Notes under the pieces: generated by a model | Database searches by the model: none | What the model saw: the letters and a program-made list of their open reading frames with translations, nothing else | Told to the model about the DNA's origin: nothing | Translations under genes and position numbers: made by a program | Assembly: GCF_900101495.1 (NCBI RefSeq) | Contig: NZ_FMUS01000019.1 | Coordinates: 1 to 64,000, forward strand | Direction: 5' to 3' | Source of the DNA: Alkaliphilus peptidifermentans DSM 18978 | GTDB taxonomy: Bacteria > Bacillota > Clostridia > Peptostreptococcales > Natronincolaceae | DNA: 64,000 bases | Shown here: piece by piece, positions 51,969 through 61,218 of the stretch | How positions within the stretch are numbered: the first letter of the stretch is position 1 | How the letters are laid out: each line of letters opens with the position of its first letter

Positions 51969-53702
51969 TTATAATATTTTTTCCTCCATTGCTAGCATTA
52001 AGGTTTCTAATAAATCAACAGCATTTTCTAGGGTTTTTCCCTTTACCCCAGCATATATTTTAAGCTTTGGCTCTGTTCCTGAAGGTCTTAGTGCTACCCA
52101 ATTATTGTCTTCCAAAATGAATTTAATTACATCCGCCTTTGGGAAGTCTAATTCACTGGTGGTTTTATCTACATAGTTAAATCTTTTCCCAAGTAAATAA
52201 TCCTCCATTGAACGGACTGGAAGCTCTCCCAGTTGTTGCATTTTATCATTTCGGAATGTCTCTAGAATCCTTTGAATTTTTTCCATTCCTTCTTTACCCT
52301 CTAGAGTGATTGATTTTAGGCCTTCTTGGTAATAACCATATTTTTTATATAGTTGCTGAAGGGCATCATACAATGACATTCCCATGTTATGATAGTAGGC
52401 AGCCATCTCACAAATAAGCATTGAGGCTACAACAGCATCTTTATCACGGGCATGGGTTCCTATTAAATAACCGTAGCTTTCTTCATATCCTAATATATAG
52501 GTATACTCCTTTGACTCCTGAAAATGTTTGATTTTTTCTCCTATATATTTAAAGCCAGTAAGTGTATTTAACACATCTATTCCATAAGCTTTTGCTATAA
52601 CAGCTCCTATTTCGCTTGTAACAATGGTTTTTATAATAACACCATTTTGGGGAAGTGTTCTCTTCTCCTTTAATGCTCCTAATATGTACTCCACCAGAAG
52701 AGCTCCCGTTTGGTTACCTGTCAAGACTACAAACTCGTTATCCTTATTCTTAACCACCGCCCCTACGCGATCACAATCTGGATCAGTTCCTATAATCAGC
52801 TGTGCAGACTCTTTATTAGCAAGCTCAATAGCATATGTAAAGGCATCTCGCTCCTCTGGATTAGGATACTTTACTGTAGAAAAATTGGGATCAGGCTTAT
52901 CCTGCTCCTTTACAGATATAATGCTTTTGAATCCGATTTCTTCAAGTACTCGTCTTACTGGAATACTTCCTGTTCCGTGTAAAGGTGTATATATTACTTT
53001 GAAGCCTTCTCCAATATTTTTTACAACCTCAGGTCTTAAGGATTGTTTCTTTACGGCCTCTATAAATAAATCATCCATTTCCTTACCAAGACTATTTAAT
53101 AGTCCCTCTGCTTCTGCAATTTCCCTGTTCAACCTATAAATATCCTTTAAATCATATATCTCACTAATTTCTTTTATTATCCCCAATGCATGCTGAGAGG
53201 TTATTTGTGCTCCATCCTCCCAATAAACCTTATATCCATTATATGGGGCTGGATTATGGCTAGCTGTTATAACTATACCTGCTATTGCATTTAGTTCTCT
53301 AACAGCAAAGGAAAGCTCTGGTGTTGGTCTAAGATCTTCAAAAATATAAGCGGGTATATCATTTGCTGCTAAAATCAAAGCAGCTTCTTCACAAAACTCC
53401 TTTGACATGTGTCTAGAATCATATGCAATAACAACTCCTCGTTTCATTGCTTCTTCCCCATATTTAACAATATAGTTAGCCAAACCTTGAGTAGCCTTGC
53501 CTACTGTGTATCTATTCATACGATTTGTTCCTGCACCAACAATACCTCTTATTCCACCTGTTCCAAACTCCAAGTCTTTATAAAATCGATCTTCTATTTC
53601 CTTTTCATTTCCCTGTAACTCAATTAGTTCTCTACGAGTGGCTTCGTCGAAGTAGGAATCGGTTAACCACAGTTCATAATTTTTTATTGTTCTTAAGTCC
53701 AT
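51969..53702 (-). CDS. pgcA: Phosphoglucomutase/phosphomannomutase family protein
   Basis: 577 residues, full length of the alpha-D-phosphohexomutase family (PgcA type), which moves phosphate between C1 and C6 of glucose or mannose. Phosphoserine loop TASHNP around Ser148, metal site DPDCDRVGA (about 292-300), sugar-binding GYEESYGY (about 420) and the phosphate-binding end RPSGTEPKLKIY. It probably supplies glucose-1-phosphate for cell-wall glycans and lipids. Lies between the two-component system and murJ, and starts 13 nt before the response regulator's ribosome site. Confidence 0.95.
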   Translation of the reverse strand: MDLRTIKNYELWLTDSYFDEATRRELIELQGNEKEIEDRFYKDLEFGTGGIRGIVGAGTNRMNRYTVGKATQGLANYIVKYGEEAMKRGVVIAYDSRHMSKEFCEEAALILAANDIPAYIFEDLRPTPELSFAVRELNAIAGIVITASHNPAPYNGYKVYWEDGAQITSQHALGIIKEISEIYDLKDIYRLNREIAEAEGLLNSLGKEMDDLFIEAVKKQSLRPEVVKNIGEGFKVIYTPLHGTGSIPVRRVLEEIGFKSIISVKEQDKPDPNFSTVKYPNPEERDAFTYAIELANKESAQLIIGTDPDCDRVGAVVKNKDNEFVVLTGNQTGALLVEYILGALKEKRTLPQNGVIIKTIVTSEIGAVIAKAYGIDVLNTLTGFKYIGEKIKHFQESKEYTYILGYEESYGYLIGTHARDKDAVVASMLICEMAAYYHNMGMSLYDALQQLYKKYGYYQEGLKSITLEGKEGMEKIQRILETFRNDKMQQLGELPVRSMEDYLLGKRFNYVDKTTSELDFPKADVIKFILEDNNWVALRPSGTEPKLKIYAGVKGKTLENAVDLLETLMLAMEEKIL

Positions 53703-53755
53703 TTCAATACCCCCTGACAGATTATTATAAAACTCACCTATTTATTTTCTCATTT

Positions 53756-55309
53756 TTATAACCTTCTAATTTTCTCAATACCTATTTCAAAAAGAAACCT
53801 AAGCTCCCTTATCTTTAATATGTAACAAATTGAAAAATATGATACTACACCAATTAATATGATGATGCCTAATTGCAAGGAATCCCTCATAAAGCTTCCA
53901 GAAAAATTACCTATAAAATAAGGCTTTAAAAGAAATACTATTATACCCATTGCAAGTGAAGCTAAAGTAATTTTTAGAAAGCTAGAAAGCAGATTAGTTC
54001 CCCCTATTGTTCCCATTTTCTTTTTCAGGCTTATGGTCAGCAATGTAGCCGAAATTAATGCCGAAATACCAGTGGCTAGGGCAAGTCCTCTATGCTGCAT
54101 AAATCTCACCAGGATTAAATTAAGGGTAATATTTATAATAACGGCTATAATTCCATTTTTCATTGGAGTTTTAGTATCTTGCAAAGAGTAAAACATTCTT
54201 AATAGCATTTCTCTTACTCCAATTCCTGGAAGACCAACAGAATAAAATATTAAAGCATTGGCTGTCATAAAGGTTGCCCGTTGGTCAAAAGCATTTCTTT
54301 GAAATAGTAATTCTACTATTGGAAATGCAAGAAGAATAATACCTATAGTTGCAGGTATTGTAATCATTAATATAAAGTTAATACCATAACCCATGATATT
54401 CTTCATCTCACCATAATCATTGTTTTCAAATTCACGAGTTAGCATTGGGAAAAATACAGTTGAAACTGCAACTATAAAGACTCCAACTATAAACTCCTCT
54501 AATCTAACAGCATAGGTCAATGCTGAAATGCTGCCTACTTCAAGCCTTGATGCAATATTTCTATCTATGATGGTATTTATTTGCTGAATAGCCGCTCCAA
54601 TAATTATCGGTGCAGATAATAATAATGTCTTCTTTAGATATGGATTGCTCCGGCTAATTTTGAATTTATATCGAAATCCCATTTTATAGGCATAGGGTAA
54701 TTGAAAAAAAAGCTGAGTTGAATGAGCTATCAGGACGGTATACATTAATCCCTTAATTCCAAATCTATGGGATAAAAAAACCAAGAAAACAATATATGTA
54801 ATATTAAGTGGAAGCCCTGTAGCTGCAGGTATGGTGAATTCTTCGTTTTTCTGTAGAAATATTGTAATAGTTGATGCTGCCGCAACTAATATAATCATGG
54901 GGAATCCGATTCTATTTAATTCTACTGCCAGCTTAAATTGTTCTCCAACAAATGCTGGTGCTAGAATTTTAATAATTAACGGTGAAAAGATCCATCCTAG
55001 TATAGCTATTAGGCCTGTTAATATTAGAGCGCCATTTATAAACTCGTTGACAAATTCTATTTCCTTAGCCCTACCTTTTTTAGCCGATATTTCTGTTAAA
55101 ACTGGCAGTAGAGTTGTATGAACCACACTATTTATCATAACTATTGCTATTGAGCTGGCTTTAAATACAATTAGGAATGTGTCTGCTATCTCACCTGCTC
55201 CATAGTTTGATGCAATTAAAATATCTCGAGAAAATCCCAATATTTTGCTGACAAGTATAAATATCATGATAATAATTGTAGATTTCGCTACTTTTCCAGC
55301 TCTAGACAT
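53756..55309 (-). CDS. murJ: Lipid II flippase MurJ
   Basis: 517 residues with about 14 membrane helices (MOP superfamily, MVF type). ILGFSRDILIASNYGAGEIADTFLIVFKASSIAIVMINSVVHTTLLPVLTEISAK and KGLMYTVLIAHSTQLFFQLPYAYKMGFRYK match MurJ, which flips lipid II across the membrane for peptidoglycan synthesis. The start is set at ATG 55309 (SRAGKVAKST ...) because GAGAGGG lies 9 nt upstream; the frame opens six codons earlier at ATG next to that site. GC-rich hairpin block lies upstream. Confidence 0.9.
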   Translation of the reverse strand: MSRAGKVAKSTIIIMIFILVSKILGFSRDILIASNYGAGEIADTFLIVFKASSIAIVMINSVVHTTLLPVLTEISAKKGRAKEIEFVNEFINGALILTGLIAILGWIFSPLIIKILAPAFVGEQFKLAVELNRIGFPMIILVAAASTITIFLQKNEEFTIPAATGLPLNITYIVFLVFLSHRFGIKGLMYTVLIAHSTQLFFQLPYAYKMGFRYKFKISRSNPYLKKTLLLSAPIIIGAAIQQINTIIDRNIASRLEVGSISALTYAVRLEEFIVGVFIVAVSTVFFPMLTREFENNDYGEMKNIMGYGINFILMITIPATIGIILLAFPIVELLFQRNAFDQRATFMTANALIFYSVGLPGIGVREMLLRMFYSLQDTKTPMKNGIIAVIINITLNLILVRFMQHRGLALATGISALISATLLTISLKKKMGTIGGTNLLSSFLKITLASLAMGIIVFLLKPYFIGNFSGSFMRDSLQLGIIILIGVVSYFSICYILKIRELRFLFEIGIEKIRRL

Positions 55310-55388
55310 ATTAGTCATCCCTCTCATTTTTAAAACTTTATCATGAATATTATAACCTAAAAAAAAGTAAAAACAAAGATTACATGGA

Positions 55389-55553
55389 ACAAAAGCATTT
55401 CATGCTTTAAAATAATGAAAAAATGCTTTTGTTTTCCAAAGGAACCCCTGAGTTCCTTAGGACGCTTCTCTGTATCCTCCTCATTGAACATAAGGGGGAG
55501 CGCCCCCTTATCAACCCCGTATTGCATAGGAAGTTCAGAACGAACTATGCAAT
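55389..55553. other. Block of four hairpins, GC-rich noncoding sequence
   Basis: In 165 bp there are: ACAAAAGCATTT/AAATGCTTTTGT (55389-55400 and 55431-55442), AAGGAAC/GTTCCTT (55439-55445 and 55452-55458), ATAAGGGGG/CCCCCTTAT with AGCG loop (55490-55498 and 55503-55511) and ATTGCATA/TATGCAAT with an inner AGTTC/GAACT (55521-55553). No ORF. It resembles a small mobile repeat (MITE-like) or a structured RNA; which is not decidable from one copy. Confidence 0.55.
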
Positions 55554-55579
55554 AAAAAACTACCTGTTATGGTAGTTTT
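55550..55579 (-). terminator. Terminator overlapping the hydrolase stop codon
   Basis: AAAACTACC (55556-55564) and GGTAGTTTT (55571-55579) pair perfectly around a 6-nt loop that contains the stop codon of the hydrolase; the minus strand ends with TTTTTTATT. Confidence 0.8.
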
Positions 55580-56307
55580 ATAAATTCAAATACACTGTAG
55601 TGAATTAACTCCTTTTCAGGGCCTAATGTACAACCATGGGGAGAATTATTAAGCCACAGTTGTTTCTTCTGGGTTGATGAAGCGCCATTATATATAATAC
55701 TTGAGCTAACTAGTTTTACGTACTTATCGAGCTTCGGTTGAATCACAAGAAGAGGACACTTAATGTCATTCAAGCTTTTCCGAGTAACTTTTATTACCTT
55801 TAAAAGCTCAGGAACACATTTCAAGGGTATTATATTATAACCAATACCCTCCTTAGTACTTTCCTTTTTTTCTGGATTACTACTTGACCACTTATTAAAC
55901 CTCTTAAAGTACTTTAGTAATGGTGTCCACTTTGCTAAGGGATCATGTATTTTAATAGGAGATGCGATGGATATCACTTTATCTACATTATATTTTTCAG
56001 CTAAATATAGAGATAATATACCACCCATAGATAAACCCATTACATATACTCTATCGCATTGTCTTTTTAGCATTTCGTACCCATCAACAGCAGATTTTAT
56101 CCAGTCATGATAAGAAGTAGATTCCATATCTTCCACGGAGGTACCATGTCCTTTTAGTAGAACACCAAAAACAGTATATCCTTTGTTATTCAAATACTCT
56201 CCTAAAGGACGCATGTGGCCAGCTGACCCTGTAAATCCATGAATCAAAAGACAACCCTCATTATTTCCTTTAAAAAAGAAAGCTTTTGCATCTTCACTTA
56301 AGCCCAT
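55567..56307 (-). CDS. Alpha/beta hydrolase (carboxylesterase)
   Basis: 246 residues. Serine hydrolase fold: oxyanion-hole motif LIHGFTGSAGHMRPLGEYL (about 22-40), nucleophile Ser93 in MGLSMGGILSLYLA, acid Asp in KCPLLVIQPKLDKYV and His in NNSPHGCTLGPEKELIH, the pattern of Est30/YvaK-type carboxylesterases and monoacylglycerol lipases. ATG 56307 follows AAGGAAGTG; an earlier GTG is inside that site. It lies 18 nt after fabZ, so it may act on fatty acyl esters, but the substrate is unknown. Confidence 0.88.
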   Translation of the reverse strand: MGLSEDAKAFFFKGNNEGCLLIHGFTGSAGHMRPLGEYLNNKGYTVFGVLLKGHGTSVEDMESTSYHDWIKSAVDGYEMLKRQCDRVYVMGLSMGGILSLYLAEKYNVDKVISIASPIKIHDPLAKWTPLLKYFKRFNKWSSSNPEKKESTKEGIGYNIIPLKCVPELLKVIKVTRKSLNDIKCPLLVIQPKLDKYVKLVSSSIIYNGASSTQKKQLWLNNSPHGCTLGPEKELIHYSVFEFIKLP

Positions 56308-56325
56308 ACCAATCACTTCCTTAGC

Positions 56326-56760
56326 CTATTCTCTATCGATTAATGCAAAGGTAAGATTAGCGCTACAAGCAAGCTTCCCTTCAACGAAAACCTTTCCTTC
56401 AGCTTTTCCTATACCTCTTCTTAATGTTGTCATCTCTATTTCTAGCCTTAATGTATCTCCTGGAGTAACCTGTCTTCTGATTTTGCAATTATCAATGCCA
56501 GTAAATACACCAAGTTTTTCTTCATTTCCTTCTAACCCCATACAGGTTATTGCTGCCAACTGGGCGAGAGCTTCAACCATCAAGACACCAGGCATAATCG
56601 GCTTTCCTGGAAAATGTCCTTGAAAGAAGGGTTCATTAATTGTTACATTCTTTATACCAACAGCCGTTTTACCAGCCTCCATCTCAATGATCTTATCCAC
56701 TAATAGAAAAGGGTATCGGTGAGGAATAATTTTTTGTATTTCAATATTATTTAACTCCAT
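56326..56760 (-). CDS. fabZ: 3-hydroxyacyl-ACP dehydratase FabZ
   Basis: Removes water from 3-hydroxyacyl-ACP in fatty acid synthesis. 144 residues of the hot-dog fold: IQKIIPHRYPFLLVDKI start, catalytic His49 in FFQGHFPGKPIMPGVLMVEALAQLAA and Glu63 in MVEALAQ. ATG 56760 follows GGGAG 8 nt away; the six codons upstream have no ribosome site. In Bacillus it also lies next to flhP. The next gene is the alpha/beta hydrolase. Confidence 0.96.
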   Translation of the reverse strand: MELNNIEIQKIIPHRYPFLLVDKIIEMEAGKTAVGIKNVTINEPFFQGHFPGKPIMPGVLMVEALAQLAAITCMGLEGNEEKLGVFTGIDNCKIRRQVTPGDTLRLEIEMTTLRRGIGKAEGKVFVEGKLACSANLTFALIDRE

Positions 56761-56894
56761 TTCTGTTTCTCCCTTCATTTAAATTGTTATTAAAAATGGA
56801 ATAATAAATTTCATGTTATATGTGTTTGGTAAATCATTACTATTATTGTATCTTATAGGCTATATTTATTCAATAGAGAGAAAAAAAACCAGGA

Positions 56895-57224
56895 TTATTC
56901 ATCCTGGCCTTTATATGTCACCTTTTGATATGCGGTTAACTGCTTATATAAATCCTTTGCTAGTCCAATTCCCTGCCCGCTGGCAATTTCATCCGATAGT
57001 GTTTCATCATACATAGACTCAAAAATTTCACGTCCATGACTTTTTTCAGTCAAACCCCCATCACCAACAGTACTTCTCATTTGTTTAAGCATCATATTTA
57101 TAAAAACCGACTCAAACTGCTTACATACTTCCATAAGCTTTTGTGAATCTTCTGGCGCCTTATCAGGAATCCTCTGGGTGCTATTTATAATACTAGTATT
57201 ATCTATTTTCACTTTATAAATCAT
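56895..57224 (-). CDS. flgJ: Flagellar rod-binding protein (FlgJ N-terminal domain)
   Basis: 109 residues: SQKLMEVCKQFESVFINMMLKQMRSTVGDGGLTEKSHGREIFESMYDETLSDEIASGQGIGLAKDLYKQL is the rod-binding N-terminal domain of FlgJ. The muramidase domain of Gram-negative FlgJ is absent, as in other Firmicutes. It helps the rod cap form while the rod is built. Follows flgG by about 33 nt; ATG with AAAGGAATG before it. Confidence 0.92.
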   Translation of the reverse strand: MIYKVKIDNTSIINSTQRIPDKAPEDSQKLMEVCKQFESVFINMMLKQMRSTVGDGGLTEKSHGREIFESMYDETLSDEIASGQGIGLAKDLYKQLTAYQKVTYKGQDE

Positions 57225-57256
57225 TCCTTTCTCACAAGGGCACTATAAATTTCTAA

Positions 57257-58051
57257 CTATCGTCTTAGATTATTGGCTATTCCCAGCATTTCGTCACTGG
57301 TTTGAATAGCCTTAGAGCTGATTTCATAGGCTCTTTGGGCAGTAATCATACGCACCATTTCATCAACAATTTGTACATTTGAAGTCTCAAGGTACCCTTG
57401 AAGGATAGTGCTGGTTCTACCTTCATCCTCCATAGGAATTTCTACGCCAGATGCTGATGTCATTTTATATAGATTTCTACCTATGGATTCTAATCCTTCA
57501 GGATTTATAAACTTTACTAATTTTATGGTAGCTATTTCTTGAATTTCTCCCTCTTCATTTTCAGCAGTAATTAAACCATTTTCTGAGAATGTAATGTTTT
57601 GCATTCCTTCTTCGAAAACAATTTCATCATCAAACTCCGAAAGAACAGTGTATCCATCCGCAGTTACTAATTTCATCTCATTGTCCAATACACTAAACTT
57701 AAAGTTTCCATCTCTTGTATAAAACAAATCACCGTTTGGACCTTCAATAGCAAAGAATCCATCACCACTAATAGCTAAATCCAGTGGGTTTTCGGTACGC
57801 TCTAGATTTCCTGTCATAAAAGATCTTGTGGTTGCAGAAGGCATTACCCCATGACCAACTTGAAGATTAACTGGGCTACCATCTCCATCATTTAAATTGT
57901 TTTTCCTTAAAGTAACATATAACAAATCCTTAAACTCAACCCTCTGTTTTTTAAAGGAAGTAGTATTAACATTTGCTAGGTTATTAGAAATTGTATCTAT
58001 ATTTAATTGCTGTGCCTTCATACCAGATGCCGCTGTCCATAAAGCTCTCAT
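57257..58051 (-). CDS. flgG: Distal rod/hook basal body protein FlgG
   Basis: 264 residues. The flagellar rod family: RALWTAASGMKAQQLNIDTISNNLANVNTTSFKKQRVEFKDLLY start (a stretch of the conserved N-terminal motif SNNLANxNTxxFK) and C-terminal EMVRMITAQRAYEISSKAIQTSDEMLGIANNLRR. Corresponds to Bacillus FlhP. Located just after flgF (143 bp) with heptad repeats between. GGGGGTTAAATA precedes the ATG. Confidence 0.93.
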   Translation of the reverse strand: MRALWTAASGMKAQQLNIDTISNNLANVNTTSFKKQRVEFKDLLYVTLRKNNLNDGDGSPVNLQVGHGVMPSATTRSFMTGNLERTENPLDLAISGDGFFAIEGPNGDLFYTRDGNFKFSVLDNEMKLVTADGYTVLSEFDDEIVFEEGMQNITFSENGLITAENEEGEIQEIATIKLVKFINPEGLESIGRNLYKMTSASGVEIPMEDEGRTSTILQGYLETSNVQIVDEMVRMITAQRAYEISSKAIQTSDEMLGIANNLRR

Positions 58052-58109
58052 TATTTAACCCCCTTATAAAATCAATTGAAAATATACTTAATTAGTGATT
58101 CTAATGACC

Positions 58110-58137
58110 AATGTTGAATGTTGAATGTTGAATTGTT
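58110..58137. repeat. Tandem heptamer repeat AATGTTG
   Basis: AATGTTG is repeated three times exactly (58110-58130), followed by AATTGTTG. It lies in the gap between flgF and flgG. Confidence 0.8.
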
Positions 58138-58168
58138 GTAGAAATTTGCAAAACAAATTTCTTCCGTC

Positions 58169-58189
58169 ATTACTCATTACTCATTGCTT
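58169..58189. repeat. Tandem heptamer repeat ATTACTC
   Basis: ATTACTC twice, then ATTGCTT. It is the reverse complement of the AATGAGT-type heptads at 44791 and 46681. Confidence 0.7.
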
Positions 58190-58195
58190 TTATTT

Positions 58196-59272
58196 CTATC
58201 CAATTTTTCCGATTTCATTAGCTGCTTTTTGCAGTAATTCATCATATGTACGAACAACCTTTTGATTAGATTCGTAGGTTCTATATATATTAATCATATC
58301 AATCATTTCTTTAATAGGATTGACATTTGAAGCTTCCAGAAACCCCTGTATTACATTCCCTGAGAAGTTATTCGCTTGAAGCTCTACACCTTCTTCAACA
58401 TAGAAATATCCATGGCCATGCTTTCTTAGTCCTTTTACATTTTCTATATCAACTATTTCAATTTGATCAACTATTTCGTTGTTAATTATGACTTCACCCC
58501 TATCAGTCAGTTGAAAGTCTTGCCCATCAACAAGTATAGATCCCCATTGACCTGCCAAGAAGTATCCTTCTCCAGTAATTACTTCTCCATTATCATTCAA
58601 GGAAAAATTACCATTCCTTGTATACATTTCTCCATTTGGAGTTAGGACCTTGAAGAATCCGGAACCTTTCAATGCAATATCTAAATCATTACCTGTTTCT
58701 TGTAATGTTCCTTGACTAAAATCAACTTCTATATGGTTTAGCCTTAAGCCTCCATTTATTGTACCTATGGTATTATAATGACCCCGTGTAATTAAATTAG
58801 CGGTTGCTTGTCCATTTACTGTCACCTGACCATTAGCACTTATTTCAAAGGGCTCTTCACCAACAAATATTGAATTACCATTAGAGTCCAGTACCATACT
58901 GCCATCTGTAGTATCTATATTTCCATTATTATCTAAATTATAGGTTTTCAAATAACCACTTTCATCAGCAGCTAACCGTATTTCACTATTGTAGCTATTT
59001 CCCAGTTGAGTTTTTACTGTGAAAAGTCCATTCTCTGCCTTAAGCTTAAATCCATTTCCCTGTTGATCTATTTCAATCGGGGCAGCTTTAAAAGCTTCAG
59101 GAGGTATTTTGCCATTTATTTTCTGAAGAAGTACTTCTGGAAATGATTCGGAAATTACTACATCCTTTTTATAGGAGGTCGTATTAACATTAGCCATATT
59201 ATTTGCTGATACATCCAGCTTCTTTTCTGTCGTTTGCATTGCAGAAACGGCAGTATATAACCCTCTAAGCAT
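58196..59272 (-). CDS. flgF: Proximal rod/hook basal body protein FlgF (FlhO)
   Basis: 358 residues. LRGLYTAVSAMQTTEKKLDVSANNMANVNTTSYKKDVVISESFPE at the N-terminus and FLEASNVNPIKEMIDMINIYRTYESNQKVVRTYDELLQKAANEIG at the C-terminus are the rod/hook signatures. Longer than the usual 250-270 residues because of a middle insertion (about 100-190, Gly/Asn rich). Corresponds to Bacillus FlhO, next to mbl. GGTGGTTAA precedes the ATG. Confidence 0.9.
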   Translation of the reverse strand: MLRGLYTAVSAMQTTEKKLDVSANNMANVNTTSYKKDVVISESFPEVLLQKINGKIPPEAFKAAPIEIDQQGNGFKLKAENGLFTVKTQLGNSYNSEIRLAADESGYLKTYNLDNNGNIDTTDGSMVLDSNGNSIFVGEEPFEISANGQVTVNGQATANLITRGHYNTIGTINGGLRLNHIEVDFSQGTLQETGNDLDIALKGSGFFKVLTPNGEMYTRNGNFSLNDNGEVITGEGYFLAGQWGSILVDGQDFQLTDRGEVIINNEIVDQIEIVDIENVKGLRKHGHGYFYVEEGVELQANNFSGNVIQGFLEASNVNPIKEMIDMINIYRTYESNQKVVRTYDELLQKAANEIGKIG

Positions 59273-59422
59273 TTAACCACCTCATATTTTTTTTGTATGA
59301 ACGTTAAAGTTCTCGTCTATAATTCTATCGGCATATATTATGTATTACTTAAGTAATTTTAGCCATATTCCATATATAAACAACATAGTTCATTATACCC
59401 AAATATATTTTATATTTTCAAC

Positions 59423-59457
59423 AATACCCCCACCTGTCATTGTCAGGAGAGGGTATT
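59423..59457 (-). other. Stem-loop between mbl and flgF
   Basis: AATACCC (59423-59429) and GGGTATT (59451-59457) pair, with an inner CCTG/CAGG stem. No T-run follows on the minus strand, so its effect on the flgF mRNA is unclear. Confidence 0.5.
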
Positions 59458-59468
59458 CCCTGTTATTA

Positions 59469-60494
59469 TTATCGATATCTTGATTTTGAATATTGAACAT
59501 TCTGCTCTAATATATGCAAGGAATCCAAGGCTTTACCTGTACCCTTGGCAACGCAAGAGATAGCGTCCTCTGCAATAAATACCTGTATACCAGTTCGTTT
59601 TTCTATCAGTTTATCTAATCCCCACAGCAAAGCGCCGCCACCAGTCATAATAATTCCCTGATTAGATATATCTGATGCAAGCTCTGGTGGAGTTCTTTCC
59701 AACACACTATGCACTGCATCGGCTATTGCGGTTACTGTTTCATCAAGAGCTTCCATCATTTCATTGCTAGATATTTTTATATTAACCGGAAGACCAGAAA
59801 CAAGATTTCTACCTCTAACATCCATAAATGCCTCTGTCTCTCTAAAGAAAGCAGTGCCAATATTAATCTTCATCTCTTCTGCTGTTCTTTCTCCGATCAT
59901 TATATTATGTTTTTTTCTCATATATCTTATTATAGACTCATCGAACTTATCACCAGCTACTTTAATAGATGTACTTACAACAATACCCCCCAGGGATATT
60001 ACTGCTACGTCGGATGTTCCACCACCAATATCCACCACCATATGACCATTGGGCTTAGATATATCCAAACCAGCACCAATTGCAGCTGCTATAGGCTCCT
60101 CAATTAAATAGGTCATTCTTGCACCTGCTTCGTTGGTGGCATCAATTACAGCTCTCTTTTCCACTTCTGTAACACCACTGGGTACACACACTATAATTTT
60201 AGGTTTAAACAACAGTCTTCTTCCTGTTGTTTTTTGTATGAAATATTTTAACATTCTTTCAGTCATATCATAATCTGAAATAACTCCATCCTTCAAAGGA
60301 CGAATTGCTACTATATTACCTGGTGTCCTACCCAGCATTTTTCTAGCATCTTGCCCTACCGCTAAAATATTATTGGTGTTCTTATCAATAGCCACAACAG
60401 AGGGTTCCTGTAAAACAATCCCTTTTCCTTTTGCAAATACTAAAACACTGGCTGTCCCCAAGTCTATACCAATATCACTTCCTATGCCAAACAT
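59469..60494 (-). CDS. mbl: Rod-shape determining protein Mbl/MreB
   Basis: 341 residues of the MreB actin family. IGSDIGIDLGTASVLVFAKGKGIVLQEPSVVAIDK (phosphate 1), KPIIAVCVPSGVTEVEKRAVI, IEEPIAAAIGAGLDI, MVVDIGGGTSDVAVISLGG (phosphate 2) and GIIMTGGGALLWGLDKLI are conserved. It polymerises under the membrane and guides lateral wall synthesis. Located after spoIIID, as mbl is in Bacillus. The C-terminal SLHILEQNVQYSKSRYR is a little longer than average. Confidence 0.97.
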   Translation of the reverse strand: MFGIGSDIGIDLGTASVLVFAKGKGIVLQEPSVVAIDKNTNNILAVGQDARKMLGRTPGNIVAIRPLKDGVISDYDMTERMLKYFIQKTTGRRLLFKPKIIVCVPSGVTEVEKRAVIDATNEAGARMTYLIEEPIAAAIGAGLDISKPNGHMVVDIGGGTSDVAVISLGGIVVSTSIKVAGDKFDESIIRYMRKKHNIMIGERTAEEMKINIGTAFFRETEAFMDVRGRNLVSGLPVNIKISSNEMMEALDETVTAIADAVHSVLERTPPELASDISNQGIIMTGGGALLWGLDKLIEKRTGIQVFIAEDAISCVAKGTGKALDSLHILEQNVQYSKSRYR

Positions 60495-60674
60495 TTTTTT
60501 CCCTCTCTTTCAACTCATCATTTATTTTAATGTTAAATTTATATAAAAATTCAATCAAATACATAATAATACTTATTACTCTTAAGTATCAACTATATTT
60601 TCTATATAATCATTAAAATTCCTTTTATTTTTTTCTTTTTTTATCTTTTTTTCAAGAATTTACTTTTTTTCTTC

Positions 60675-60716
60675 AAAAAAATAAAAAGACTCTCCTTAAA
60701 ATGGAAAGCCTTTTTA
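60675..60716 (-). terminator. Terminator after spoIIID
   Basis: AAAAAGACTCTCC (60683-60695) pairs with GGAAAGCCTTTTT (60703-60715) with two G-U pairs, then TATTTTTTT on the minus strand. It separates spoIIID from mbl. Confidence 0.7.
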
Positions 60717-60754
60717 TGAGGGGTTAATTTATAGTTATAATTTGAGCATCAATG

Positions 60755-61006
60755 TTATGTCCCCATCTTGTACTTCATCTTTGTAGCTCTACCACCCCTA
60801 ATATGTCTTTCGGCTTTATTCACATCAAGTATATTTTTAACTTGATTTGCCACTAGAGGGTTTATCTTTGGAAGTCTTTCTGTTACATCTTTATGTACAG
60901 TACTTTTACTTACTCCAAAAACACGAGCAGTTTGTCTTACGGTAGCCCCTTCTTTCAAAATATAGTTTGCTATTTCCATTACTCGTTTTTCTATGTAGTC
61001 CTTCAA
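60755..61006 (-). CDS. spoIIID: Stage III sporulation transcriptional regulator SpoIIID
   Basis: 83 residues, nearly the Bacillus SpoIIID sequence: YIEKRVMEIANYILKEGATVRQTARVFGVSKSTVHKDVTERLPKINPLVANQVKNILDVNKAERHIRGGRATKMKYK. The helix-turn-helix is VRQTARVFGVSKSTVHKDV. It acts in the mother cell to switch sigma-E genes on or off. Start with GGGGGGTTACTATTTTG before it. Followed by mbl as in Bacillus, and its own terminator separates them. Confidence 0.98.
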   Translation of the reverse strand: MKDYIEKRVMEIANYILKEGATVRQTARVFGVSKSTVHKDVTERLPKINPLVANQVKNILDVNKAERHIRGGRATKMKYKMGT

Positions 61007-61218
61007 AATAGTAACCCCCCTCTATCATAGAGTCTTAGTCTATAATATGAGTGAGGGATTGAATTTAGAATATTATTCTTTATTTATCTTAATTTTATAG
61101 TAATATTGAAAAACAAATGATTAGCTATAGTTAATATTCAACTTTTTAACAATTATGTTATAATAACTACAGATAAAAAATCCAAAAACCTTAATAAATA
61201 AGCAAAGGGGGAAGCATT

